Source of the DNA: Lumnitzera littorea
Lineage: Eukaryota; Streptophyta; Magnoliopsida; Myrtales; Combretaceae
DNA length: 64,000 nt
Assembly (NCBI GenBank): GCA_024138015.1
Contig: JAMXBB010000009.1
Span: 7,974,863-8,038,862 of the forward strand
Reading direction: 5' to 3'
A program made the position numbers and the translations under genes. Under the pieces are notes generated by a model. That model was given only the letters and a program-made list of their open reading frames with translations. It made no database searches and had not been told where the DNA came from. This document shows positions 25,801-39,400 of the stretch, in pieces; within the stretch, counting starts at the first letter, position 1; the number at the start of each line of letters is the position of its first letter.

Positions 25801-26230
25801 AACATTACCTGCACTTTTAGTTAATTTAGTTCTTGTTATGTGGGTATGTAAGAAAAACAAACAGTGCTAAATGTTGTTATACGATTTTGAGATAAAATCT
25901 TATTCTTGCAAAACATAAAAAACTAAACGGTACCAAGGTTAGTCCGATGTAACTATTTCAATGCCTAAGTCAATAAACATATACAAGAGAAGATAAGTAA
26001 TGGTTATAGATCATGAGAGAGTTACTAAATGGTACTCGGCTTTTTGTCAACCGAATGGTTGAGTAAATTTAAGGGATGAAATTTGATTATCAACAATTAT
26101 GAATTGCAACCTATCATATTTTTAGTGGAAATGTGACCACCCTTACCCTTGGTAGTGAAATTCCCATTTGTTTTGTTATTTTCAGAGTTTTTCCGTTTTT
26201 CTTTAAGTTTATAATTTCTTTTTTGTTTTA
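25800..26230. other. Leader of the Tat-type element or flank
   Basis: AT-rich. It would hold the primer-binding site and 5' LTR of the element if complete, but I recognise neither. Confidence 0.25.
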
Positions 26231-27440
26231 GTTAGTTGATATATACATGTAATTATATCATCAATGTATAATATTTATTTGAACTTATTAGATGCTATCA
26301 TTTGTTATTTATAGATACCAAAATTTTAAAGTTTTAATAAAGGTTTTTGCTTATAAAGGTGAGAAAGGTTAATAATTCAAATAAAAAAATTTTAAAAATA
26401 CTTTAAAAAATAAAAAAATGGTCAAATTAGACTTTTGCATAGCCTCCTCAACTCAAGCAAGCTTCTTTTCCATGAAGCCAGAGAGTCGGACCATCATTGC
26501 CTCGGAGGGATTTGGATTATCTAAAATTATTTTTCTAAAATTTTACTAAAATTATCTTTTTAAAATATAATTACGTATAATTAATGATTGATATTATAAA
26601 AAAAATGATATTATATGATAGATAAAACATCAAGATAATCTTAACAATAGATTTAACTTTATCTAAAATGTTTTAGTGAATCTATATCTATAAAAAGGCC
26701 CGCAAGAGTGAACCCGGTTCTTCCAGCCCTTGCTGTAATACATTCAGTGTAAAAATGCCGATGAGTACAATTGACATCTTCACTCTTCATTTGAAACAGA
26801 GAAGGTTTAATTTCCTTCACGTTTCACGTTGACCGAATAAGCCTTTTTTCTTTCACTTCGTGAAGACTCGTGAACCCGAGAACGACCCTGACTTGCGCAA
26901 AGTCAACATACGTGTTGCACCAAGATTAATTTTTCCAACGTGAGACCCCACAAATTTTGAAGGGACAGCTCAATAATTAATATTACGTGTTAGTCCTGCT
27001 ACCTGAAGGGCAACACGGGTTAAATTTGTGCATGTCAATTTCTTTTTTTTTTTTTTTTTTTGTCCAAGTGTACACGATTTTCTTGAATTTGCTATTTGCT
27101 TTCCGTCCAGTTGGCCAGCGGAAGTGTTGGGTTAATCTGTGTGTTTGCTAGCCAGATAGTAGCCTACCATATTTAGATTGAGGAGAGGGGAGGAGAGAAA
27201 CTTGAAAATTTCAAAAACATTTTCATTGTTAGAAAAAAAGAAGGGAAAGGAAAAAAAGAAAAGAAAGGGATTTGTAAGAGAAAACTTTCCGTTTTGATCT
27301 AGGAGCTATATGTTAACAAAAGACTGGACAAGACTTTGCTTGCTATGACCAAGTCTATAAATATCTACCATAATACAATCCACGACAATCTTATTTGGCC
27401 CGTCATTTTTTTTCTCCCACTTTTGACAGTAATCGTTTTG
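26230..27440 (-). repeat. 5' RLK block, copy 1 of 3
   Basis: Shares long stretches with 56.8-57.74 kb and 58.6-59.22 kb: the intron start with CAAGCAAGCTTC and CCATGA, the first exon, the TGAGACCCC-A-CAAATTTTGAAG block, and further out the ATATCTAC-ATAAT region. The similarity runs well upstream of the coding part, so the promoter was duplicated along with exon 1. Confidence 0.8.
26714..26783 (-). pseudogene. Orphan RLK first exon with altered start
   Basis: Third copy of the signal-peptide exon. The position matching the MKIP start is GTG (26783-26781). The next in-frame ATG (26777-26775) gives MSIVLIGIFTLNVLQQGLEE and ends at donor GT with the proper phase 1. An out-of-frame ATG has arisen just upstream. 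No malectin, LRR or kinase exons are recognisable on the minus strand between here and position 1; a gypsy element fills the adjacent region. It is a truncated duplicate, unless its body lies beyond the left edge. Confidence 0.65.
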
Positions 27441-27449
27441 GAGAATTAA

Positions 27450-30200
27450 GTTTATATCTCTAATTGCATTTTTATTCATATTTTTTTTCTGATCATATAA
27501 TACTATGCATCAGATAAAAAATGGAATAAATATTCAAAATTCTTTATATATAATATAACATGATTAGAAAAATGATAAACAAAAAAAAAAAAACATGTGA
27601 ATGCAGGAAATTAAAGCTCATATCCTATTATAATCATCCCAATTCACTAACCACCGTTGCTAGAATGTACTTTTTATTATTATTTACTGTTATACGCATC
27701 AGTATATATAGTTTCTTGAAACTACTAAAACAATATTTTACAACTCCAGTATTTTCATTGTAATAAATATTTAAAAAATCCGACAACGATTTTTCGGTGA
27801 GAAAGCAAGTCATTAGTTTACGCATCTAGTAAGAAGCTATTGGACTACAGTTGTAACTGGCATAAACTTGACCAGATATGGAATCGTTGATTGATACATA
27901 TACTACCTTCATAGACTATAACGTAGAAGGTTATACGGTATCATTAATCGAGTAGAGGCAATAATGGGTTATGGAATCATGCTAATGATGATTTCGAGAA
28001 TTATATTAATCAATTAAATTTAATTGGACTATCTAATTTGGGTCTTTTAGGACTTTGGCAAAGAATAATCAATTGGAGCCTTTATAGGCGTCATGATGCA
28101 TGATGTGGCACATGTTCAATGCCCTTTGGAGGATTGTTTGTGTTATAGAACGGAAAATAGTTTTTAGTATATTTTGTTGTCCCTTTCCTACGTAGGATGG
28201 ACAAGGTTTGACTTTTTTTAGTATTGATAAATAGTATTAAAATTGTGGTTTAAAATTTTTTGAAGAAAATATGTATCTGTGTGTCAATTAAGTTTATTTC
28301 AATTTCAACCAATTATCAAGTAAATTCACAACTTGCTTGGATGCATTATGACTATGAGTCATGTATGATGTCTATCATGTCATGAGCCATGTACTTTTAC
28401 ACATATTTATATCTATTGAATTGTAATTATTATATACCATACTCTATCGGTTCTAATTTTTAACTGCTATTCTCTCTCATTGTATTGTATTTAGACATTT
28501 TAAAATCGTTATGCTTTTAACTGCTCTCTCCTGTCCCATTTAATTTTAACATTTTAAAATCTCTCTATTCTACTCTACATTTTCAATCGTCATAGATATT
28601 TTTGGTGATCCATTTTCTACTCAACTACCACCATCAAATCAAGTATGAGTTAGTCTCGTAATTTTAATTTCGGTACTACATCTCTTTATCTCTCATTTTT
28701 TTTTTTCCTTTCATTTTACTTTGCTTTTCAACATCTCTCTCCTTCATTTTTCCTAATGCCTTCCCGACCATACTGGTGGTTAGTCTAGCAAAAACCCATC
28801 AAGCCCTAAAGCCGAATAAAATGCTTTAATAAATTATCAAACAATTTACTAATGATGCGAAGCTAATCTATTTAAAATCCATTTAAGTAGCTTCAAAGCA
28901 AGAGCTTGTTACGCCCTTACCAAAATCGTGGTAACAAATTATGAAAAAATAGCATTTGGTAGGGTCCTTATATAGTTTATAGACCTTACTTTGTAAACAA
29001 AAATGATGGTTTATAAAAAAAAGAAGAAGAAGCTATCACTTATGGTATGTTCATACATTTTCCTTAAAGCACAGTAGATTGCTTCATCACAAGCTTCAAT
29101 ATCTTTGTTTTTCTTAATAGTAGACAATGGATCTAACAATTGCCTCTATTTAAGGAACAACGCATAAAACAACACATCATAGCATTCTGTCCATGATGGA
29201 TTATTCCTGAAAAGCTTCACTATGCTTTAAATGGAAAGGTTAAGGAACCAATAAACAAGGAGATATAATTTGCAAGAATGTGATATTAGCTACTATTCTT
29301 GGCCATGTCCTAACTTTAGTGTGAAGAACTTCTAGCAATGGAGGTGATCTAATTTCCCTAAACAATCACGGGGTTCTCTGGATAAGGCCATCTATATCAG
29401 TATATGATATTCCAAAGATTGAAGAATGGAAGAGGAATCATCACTAGATAAAGCTATTACATATCTTTCTTCTTACTAAAAAAAAAAAAAAATTAATACT
29501 AGGGGAAATTGCATAAACCCAACTCTCCTACCTACCCACTTCCCTTAAACTTCAATTTAGGTATGGATTACTCTCATAAACTTTTAAAGTATAGTTTTTA
29601 GTTTCTTAAATTTCATAAATTAGTAAAACAACTCCTTAGGTTGAGAATAATCTTTTAAACTTTGATTTTTATATGTAAATACTGATGTTTACACTAAAAT
29701 CAAAATTTCAAGAGGTTATAGAGGTTATTTTCCAATTTATGAAAGTTTGAGAACCAAAAAATACACTTTGAAAGTTTAAGGGATCAAACCATACCTAAGT
29801 CAAAGTTTAGGAGGGTTTTATGTATTTTCCACTTAATTCTAATTAAAAGTTGCATTTTAATGTCATGATTAGTTATAGATGTTGCTTGATGAATTATAAT
29901 GAGCTCTTAACATTACTTCACTAGCATGAATGAAAGAATTGAATAAGGAAGGAAAAAAAAATTCCATTGAAGGGTATTACTAGAGGGAGAAGAAGGAAGG
30001 TTGCTTTAACTTATTAAGGTAATATGAAATTACAAAATTATTCGTTTACCATATTGTGAAGGTATGATGCTCCAAAACCTAAGGATACGACAACCTATCA
30101 TGTGTTCTCAAGGTATTCTTAGTAGTAGAATGGTTGAATAATTTAACTAAGATGGTGGCATGTTGCTTGTGCAATGGTAATAGGGCCTGGCAAAACCATA
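27450..30200. other. No gene recognised; one LTR-end fragment
   Basis: AT-rich, with poly-A runs at about 27583 and 29477. At 28914 TTGTTACGCCCTTACC and about 80 following bases resemble the end of the LTR at 30204. No exon-like sequence found. Confidence 0.35.
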
Positions 30201-30203
30201 CCT

Positions 30204-31568
30204 TGTTACGCCCCAATAATGGTAACCCCTGCATGACGTAATAAAGCATAACCCGAAGCAAATTTTTTATCATGATGGTCTCTTGTATAGTTTAAAGAAG
30301 ACCTTAGGTGTTGAACTATCGTAATTGGTATTCTCAAGTTATGGGAGCAAGTCTTCCTTGACGAGTTCAATATCAATATCTTGTTCTTGAGAGATTACAT
30401 CAAATGGGCTAGTTATCCTCTTCTTGGGAACTAATATATCTCTACTATCACATTGCTCTTATTCTTAGTGGAGTTGCTAAAATATAGTTATAGGGGTCTG
30501 ATTGGAATAGTCACATGCATGCTATATAAGTGACATGTTGTACATAGCTTCAAAGAAGCGAAGTAAAACTATCACTTGAATAGATGATTAGGTGAGAATG
30601 AGACAAAAAGAAAGAATAGATAATTTCAGTATCTCAAATGCACAAGTGTCAAATAAGAGTGTAAGTGATAAATAAGGTAACCTTAAGAGACTTCAGATGT
30701 TCACCTTGTAGCTTGAGTGGACAAGATCAATTATTTACTTAAATTGCTTGCTTGATAGTAGAAAGCAGAGGTTTTGTAGAGCGATATTATTTTTTTAATT
30801 TTCTCTAAGATTTTTAAATGAGAGGGAAAGATTGGGTATTTATAGGTTCTTTAGGAAGATAATATTTGTTAGATCATCATAATAATTAATGAATGAGATA
30901 GAGCTTACTTAATTAATAGATATTCAGAATGAGCTAACTAATGGGTTTAAGGCCAGTAGTGTTCCTTGTGAGTGCATAAGCCGACTTAAGAAAGATTAGA
31001 TGTGGATGAACAAGTCTAATGATCCCTATTTCGAGCTCACTAAGTTAAATCTTTCTGAATCATCTTAAATATAAATCAAACTCTCTCTAGGCCTTACTAC
31101 TTAACCTAATGAGTTAAGCCCAAACAATTTATATAATAAATTTCAAGCTTCTACACATATCATCAAACATTCATGCATCATTTAGTACTTAAATCATCAT
31201 TTAATATAGAATTATCATTATAATCAATGTATAAACATAATATCACTCAAAATCATAATCAAAATGAACAAAACATCTAATTTTTCACTTGATGCTAGCG
31301 ACATCAATAGGTTAAGGTTTAAAGCTCTGAAAATCAAAACCTATTCAACTTATATTCCAAACAACACATCTACTAATCACTAAGATTATCATATCTATCA
31401 TTTGGATTATTAGTTAACAAAATCAACTTTAAATGTTCCAACTGGATCACAGTTTTAGATAGGTTTTGCAAATCTATCAAATCTAACTTTTTAAATCAAA
31501 TACTTAGGTATAAAACAACTTCAAATCATCAAATTATTGCATCTAAGCTACCCTATTGGGACGTAACA
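30204..31568 (-). mobile_element. Probable solo LTR, minus orientation
   Basis: Left end TGTTACGCCCCAAT and right end ATTGGGACGTAACA are inverted repeats of 14 bases with one mismatch, framing TG...CA. A TATAAATA box on the minus strand (30844-30837) sits inside. The length of 1365 bp suits an LTR. No target duplication is visible. Confidence 0.55.
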
Positions 31569-31864
31569 ATCAATATTGTAATACCTTATATGTTTGAAGT
31601 TTCACATGGATTGTAGGAGAGGAGATATATTTGTTTATAAGGTTATGATAGTAAACGTTATATTAACATTAACTAGAAATTATTTAGCCAAATAATTAAT
31701 AAAGGCCTTTAGTGTTTATTAACATGATTTTTAGCTACTTTTAGCTTAGGGAGACAAAAATATAGACATGAAGTAGGGTTAAAAACATGCTATTATAATC
31801 TACAAATTAAGTTGGCTAAGTATCACCAATTGCTATATGATTGGCTGAAAAGTGGAGAAAGATT

Positions 31865-32060
31865 TAATAGGTATTACATACCGAGTGTTATAAATATGTA
31901 ATATATAAATATTAATAATATATCGATATATATTCTGTGTTACAAATCATGTGTAATAATTAATTTAAAAACTATTTCTTTTATTAATATTCGTATTGAT
32001 TTTTTATTGACATTTACATAATACATGTATATAACACGTGGATAGTTTATTAGTATAAAG
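31865..32060 (+). mobile_element. MITE-like element, copy b
   Basis: The ends are imperfect inverted repeats: GAGTGTTATAAATATGTAAT on the left against CACGTGTTATATACATGTAT when the right end is reversed. About 190 bp, AT-rich, no coding. It lies just downstream of the RLK gene and has a reversed copy at 6.43 kb. Confidence 0.5.
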
Positions 32061-33072
32061 CTTTTGTGCTTTATAAGTATCGATCAATTACATCATCGGG
32101 TCTAATAATCTCTAAACTCGGAGTATCTAAAGCTGAAGTGTTTGCTGTATTAACTCAAATCGAAAAGATTACTCTACAGTCCCGTCAATAAAGCTACACA
32201 ACCCATCATTTGATTGATAAAATTTACATTATATATACTCTTATAATCATTAGATAGTGGATTCAACAATTGTTGAAATTCGCACAACCGCACGAGTATT
32301 TTCCAACCATTTAAGAGACTCAAGTATCATGCGGCAGGTTTGTAAATATAGGTCAGGTAAACTGTCGAGATATTTAGAGGTCCGTCCTTCATTTCCAGTA
32401 ATAAAATCTCTGCCACTCATTTTCCATGCCTGCCTTCGTTTCTTTTTTCCTTGATGTACAATTGAAATACAACGAGAAGAGATGTGCGCGAACATTTGCT
32501 GACCATGGTATTTTCCGAAGAAATTACTAGTGACCTAATTCAAGCTAATGCCATACCTTGAACGGGCGTCTTTTCTTTTGTGGTTTTGGTCACTATAGAC
32601 CCTGTTAAAGCATAATATCCTATACGTACGTAATACGTACTATAACCGATAGGGTACATGGACGGGTCCATGATAGAAATTTCTAAAAATGAAATGTAGG
32701 GAGAAAAGAAAAAACCTAAGGAATGTAAAAAACAAATAGTAACGATACCTTCATACCAGGTTAATGAAAATTTTATAATTAACAATAGTTTATAGATAAA
32801 AAAATAACATGAGAAAAAAAAAAAAATGCTTCCTTGTTTGTCCTACATACTCATGCAATGATTACGCATTATAGATTTAGGTCATATATATATCATGCAC
32901 ATCACAGTCATTACATTACAAGAAAAAAAAAATAAAAGAAAAGAAATGCCATAAGGTTCTCTATAACATGATTTAGAAAATCCAAAAGATAATTACTAAA
33001 ATAACAATAGATTAACAAATATCATCCCTTACTACAAAGGAAGATCTTATTTCCTTTTTGCTAATGAAATTA
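32060..33072 (-). other. 3' flank of the RLK gene
   Basis: Contains the 3' UTR. I cannot pick a definite polyadenylation signal. An 81-codon open frame at 32495-32250 has no recognisable relative. Confidence 0.35.
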
Positions 33073-33463
33073 CTATCGTGCCAAAGGTGTACTATCAAAG
33101 TCAAGCTCCAAAGTAGCCATCTGATAAGACTCATGGGATCCTGATAGCTCCATATTAAGACATTCCCTTAGTTCTTGAAGTACTTGAGTTATGTCTGGTC
33201 TTTGAATTGCTGTAGTTGGTACACATGACATAGCTATCTCTAATGCTTTCCATGTAGAATTTATGTTGAATTGTCCATTTAGTCTTGGGTCCATAATGCT
33301 CTCTACATCTCCATTTTGGATGAAAGGAGTAACCCAATGAAGAATGTGAATTTTTCCCTGTGGACCTCGAAGAAATGCTGAATGGCCTGTTATTAGCTCA
33401 AAGAGGATAATCCCAAAGCTATAGATATCACTTTTTCTAGATAAACTTCCTGATGAATGGAAT
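33073..33463 (-). CDS. RLK exon 13: kinase C-lobe and stop
   Basis: A 391-nt final exon after TTTACAG. It encodes SDIYSFGIILFELITG, the C-lobe, the conserved QRPDITQVLQELRECL block and a short tail, ending in TAG at 33075-33073. The frame is unbroken from the splice site to the stop. Confidence 0.95.
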
Positions 33464-36400
33464 CTGTAAAAGATAGATAAGCCTTAGTAAGGCATTTGAT
33501 GAATTCCACAATCTTTAAAAGAATGACGATATGGAGTAGTTCTCTAGCTATTTTACCGACAGTTTTCTACATGACATAACGTAGAAGATGAACAAGACAT
33601 GATAAAGAAGATAATTAAAGAGGTATAATATGAAAGCAATGACGATAACTACAAGTAAACATGATTGTAACATAAGATATTACTTATAATCTCTTTCCAA
33701 CTTTATGTGTTTTGTTATATATAACGAATTTAACAAGAAATAGGATATAATACAACCCACTATCACAAAATGCCAATCAATATTAAACGTTTGCATAGGT
33801 CAAAGTAATTATGTTGCTAGCACAATGGCCTTTTGGCATAAATTGGAGCATTTCACTAAAATAATGACCACATGATAGTAGCGATCTAAGCATCATTGTA
33901 TATCATACAATTATTATCAAAAAGATGGATGTGGAGCTAAGACTTCCTATTCATTGAGAGAAAGATCCAAAGCTTCACTCAAATTTAAATTATAACGAAT
34001 TTTGAATCTTACTCGGGATCAAGATATCCTGGTGTACCAGCAGGACAAGTTGAAATATGAGATTCATTTTCGGTTCTAAATGCTTTTGACAATCCAAAAT
34101 CTGCTATTTTAGCTTGCATATTTTCATTTAGTAAGATATTAGAAGTCTTCAAATCTCTATGAATGATTGGCGGCTTGCATCCATGATGTAAATAATTCAA
34201 TCCTGCAAATTCTTGATTTGAATAATCAACTATACATAGTTATATAACATTAATAACAATTATCCTTACATAAAAGATGTACCTTTTGCTGCATCCATTG
34301 CAATTTGTAGCCTTTGAATCCAACTTAATTCATTGTCATTTTTTTCTAGGGCCACAAAAATGAAATATACACGTACAATTAGTTGCAATAAACATTACTC
34401 CTGAAAAATATTAGACTTAAAGTTAATGGCTATTTAATAATTACCTGATAAGTGCTCCCTTAAATTTCCTCTTGGCATATATTCATATATTAAGGCCATA
34501 TTTTTAATATCATCACAATATCCAACAAGAGCAACTAAGTTTATATGATGAGTAACCATCAAGAGTTGTGCCTGCAGTAAAATTGACTCTTTAGTTAGTA
34601 TATTTTTCATCATCACTTAGAATTATGGTGTACTTGTTGTACATAATATCATTTTGTGAAGGCTTTTCTTTTTTTATTCTTAATATAATCAAAGTCTGGG
34701 ATATTGTCACGATTATCAACTTGACTTTTGCTGCTGTTATTATGATTTTCCATCGGTGACTATTAAATCAATCATCATTAGAATTTCGATGGCATGTTGA
34801 CATGTGTAATTATACTATGATTGATTTTGCACAGAGTGAGTATTTTAATTTTATTTGTTAGTTTTAGAATTTAGTTGCAACGATTTATTATAGTTATATC
34901 ACTTTGGTTCTATATTTTACTGATAGTGTGTATGCATAACTAACATTTAATTAGTTGATCATAATTTGTGAAATTAAAAATTCCACGTCCCATTATCATT
35001 GGTTTCTAAGGATTACTAGCTTAAGATGTTGTAGATTTTGATGGTATCTAGCTGTGAGTGTTTAACAAACGCAGAAATGTTAATAGAAAATGACAAAAAT
35101 GATTTGATCTTTAAAAAAAAAAAAAAATGAAAACAGTTTTTCTATTTTTCCTTAGGGTTCTTCTTGATGGCTAATAACCGCCTTCAACCAAAGACTACTA
35201 TATTAAACTCACATCATAACTTGTCTCTAAATATTATAATAACAACAACCTCTTGAGATTTTTATAATAGTATTTAATATTTTATGATAACGAATATTGG
35301 AAAAAGTTTTTTTATGAAATAAATACACTCTAAATGATACACAATGGATTGTGCTATAGTCTAACTACTATATTAATTTAAAAAGTCTTTAATGAGTACA
35401 AACCTCTGCTTCAAATTGCTTATATCCTTGCTTTGATGTTAGAGAGGGCATTTTAACAGCAACTTTATCACCGTTATCTAATATGCCAAAATAGACATTT
35501 CCAAACCCTCCTTGTCCAATAATTGTATTGAAGTTGTTAGTCACTTTTACGACCTCATTGTATGTAAAAGGTCGATTTTTTGCCTTCAATTTGCTTTGAG
35601 TAGAAGTTTCCACGGAGGCTGAAGAGAAAATAACAATTATGATGTATGATTATGGCTCATATACCAATTTCTATTACTTAGTTATGCATATGAATATATA
35701 TGTGTACATATTGATGTGTGTATGTACTAGAGAAGGAGACCATTATGGGAACCAAAAAGTTATAAATGATTATGAAAATCAATCACATATGGTTTTTTTT
35801 TTTTTTTTAAATATGGAACTGTAGGCACATGCATTTCCATAACTAACCTAAATTACTTCTTTGCTCTACTCTTTTCTTTATATATTCGTCCTAAAAGTAA
35901 GACGGAAAACCCCTTTCAAACCCTTTAATATTATAGATATCATGAAAGGGTTATCTTTACATAATAATTATGATACCTTTCCATAGTATGATCACTCAAA
36001 AACGATTAAATGGTGTGGTCAATTTTAAGTTCAATAAATCACTCTAATTTATAATAAATTATGCCATTAATAATAAAAATAGAACTATGGATAATAAAAA
36101 TGAGACTAACAATACTTTTTTATAGAATCGCCAACAATCTTGAGATTGGAGATAACTCCACTTTACTATTAATAGGTATTATTATACTGTAAATTGAAGT
36201 AATTTAATTTACAAAATTCAATTAGTACTTTTGAATACCATAAAATTTCCCATATCTATATAGTTAAGTTGTGAGCCAATAATTCAAACATAAGGAATAA
36301 ATTGTAAGATGTTAACGAGTATTACTTATTTATCAAGTACAATAAGTAAGTAAAGGAGGCTATGATGAAAATTAAACAAAAAAATCATATCATATTAACA

Positions 36401-39400
36401 GATTCATGTAAAATATTTGTAACCTTCCTCAGTATGAATAACGGCTTCTGTGGTGATTTACGAGTACTAGAGCGAAATCGCACTTATAGAGTAAAGATGC
36501 TCATTTTAAATAGGCTAATGTGCTTAAAGCAAATTAATGGAATTTTTAGTGGCGAATCACAACTACAAATGGAATTTACGAACTTAATTAGTTTCGGAAA
36601 TTCAAGGAGATTTATTAATTTTAAAGAAGCTTATGGAAAATATTGAAGTTTCTGGGAGAGTAAGGACTTTTAGGGTGTATTACAAAGTACTTGGATGTTT
36701 AATTACAATTTATATTTTCAAAAAAATGTGAAAAATAAGAATTATTACGAAGAAGAGCAACATGAAATACAAGTAAATATACGAATTCCAGAATGTATAG
36801 ATATTGTGACAAAAACATGACAATTTATTAGAAGATTCTTTCTAATGATAACCCATCAAACAAGTTGCACCATGTCTCCTTAGATTTAGAAAGTGCAACG
36901 ATGGGTTAAGGAGCCGTGTGATGTCCATTTATAGGGGTTTGTGACTTCAGGTGAAATGGCTCAATATTGACGGTTATATAAGTACGGCGAACTATTTTAC
37001 ACTAATTTAATAATAAAGAAACGGAAATTATATTGGATAAAGGCTATCTTCAACAGGACTGCTTTGGCGCACCTTTTGAGGGGTAAGAACACCACGTGGA
37101 GTTTGTTGCCATTGTAGAAAATTCCTTGGCCAAGAACCGATGCTCTAACAAGCACCGCATTTTTCCAATTTTTTTTTTTATTATAAATAGGTGAAAAAGT
37201 ATTTTTTTTTTCAATAATATATATATGCTAATATATGTATATAATGGGACACAATCATAATGTATAAAAATCTTAGGTAATATATTTTAAAAAGCTCAAG
37301 AATAAAATTGTGAGTTCTTTAAGATGTTAATATAATATTTAAGGATTCAAAATGGGTTTATTAAAATTAAAGATGTCATAACAAGTGATGAAAAGCCAAT
37401 TTGCACTTTACTATGAGTTCACAGTTGTATGTTTATTAATTCTAAGGTTTAATTAATGTTATCACACTTGAGTTGATTCATCCAGTCCAATCTAATTTGA
37501 TCTTATCAAACAAAAAAATCAGTCCAAGTCATGCTTTTGACCCTTGCTAACAATAACTTTAGTTTGACTCAGTTGTTCCAGCTAGTCTAACTCAATTTTT
37601 ATACGATCCAACAAAGTTTTCCATGTAAAAGTATATTATTTTCTCTATTTTCTCTAAAAATATACCAATTTACTAAAAAATAAATAAATATATATATAAT
37701 ATAAACAAAAAGTAAATTGTAAAAAAATTTCTACCATCAAATTACAAAAGTATAGATGATTTTATTATCTTATAAATATATATGATTTGCATTTTAATAT
37801 TTTTGTTAATATCGATGTAACCCTAATTTGACTATCTCAACTCTTGATTCTTCTATTTCTAGGGTTAACCTTTCAATCTTAATCTGACAACATAAGTTTA
37901 GTGGGCCACATGAACTTTTTAAATAACAAAAGTGTAATACCACTAATTACAAAGTTGAGATACTCCAACAATCAAAGCATAATTGTTAAAATGGCATGAG
38001 TTTATAAATTTTGGTGCATCTTCAAAGTTAAAATTAAGTATAAAATCTTTTTCATGTAAATTCTACTAGAATCTTGAGTTTATATATTAAACATGATAAA
38101 AATTTATGTTTTTAACCAACATTACCAATGAACCTATCTAAGTTAAATGGTTTAAAAAATAACAAATTCTATAACCCCATCAATTATTAAGGTACTATAT
38201 CATCTTTTTTCTCCCATTCCAATTTACTTTTTTTTTTTTTCTCTTTTTCTCTACCCTGGTCTCTTTGTTTGATATTCATAGCTTTCATTCAAATTCTAAC
38301 TCTAGTAACAAAAATTATAAGAAAATTTAATTATCTCACTCTATACCATTGATAACTCAAAATAAATCGAAGGATTTGGTACTATTTAATTCATCACTTT
38401 TTTTTTCCAAACAAAATAATGGAAAAAGAAATCGGTTTCAACTTTACTTATATGTCTTCTATGCATGTTAAGTTATAGAGTAAGAGTTTATTATTATTAT
38501 TATTTTAATGGAAAGAAAACCTAATTTCTTTATTTCTTTACTTCTCTTATTTGTTTCAAGATTTTTTAAAACAACTATAAGTATATTGACAATTTTTAAA
38601 AACTATTTTACATAAGTTATAGAAATTTATATTTTTACCCTTTCATTCTATATTTCAATTCTACATACCCTCTTGCTACAATAGTCTAAAATTTTTATTA
38701 GAACAATAATTTAAGAAGTTGTATTAAAAATAATGAAGCATAAAAGTAGATGATACCACAATATATAAACTTCAATACGTAAAAAAGTGTATCCAAGAAT
38801 TATTAAGAAATGTAGGTATATGAAATATTACCAAGTCCTCTTCTCTTTCTCATTCCACACCAGAAGACCACCACAGCACCAAATAAAATCAATAAAGCTA
38901 ATCCAATAATCGGTGCAACAATGAGAAGAACGTTATTTGTGTTCCGTTTCTCAACATTGGTTGTGGAGTTAGAATCAATCCCATTGTCATCCAAACTACG
39001 AAATGAGAAATTTAATATTAGTGCCTCTAGGTCATAGCATTTCAAACACTATTGTTGAAAAAACAAATAAAAGAGTAACATCTGAAAGGAGATATTTCTA
39101 AGTTATCACATATGAACAAACCTCAAAAGCAATGTTTTACTATCTACCCTCTCCTTGATGGCCTTAGGAATAGAACCAGTTAGATTGTTGCCTTTAAGAT
39201 TGCTGCGTAGGGATGATCCAAGAAAATATTAAATCAATCATCAATAATGGATACTTTCATTCAATTAAAGCTTCACCTAGAAATTACTTACAGAATTCTC
39301 AAGTTTGACAATTTGGCTAAGAAATCGGGAATCTCTCCAATTAATTGGTTGTTAGACAAGTCTCTGTAAAAAATGAGTTATGAGTAAAACATTCATTATG

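Noticed and set aside
32250..32495. 81-codon minus-strand frame downstream of the receptor
   Set aside because: Not so low in complexity, but I recognise no family and see no splice partners. Left as unassigned 3' flank.
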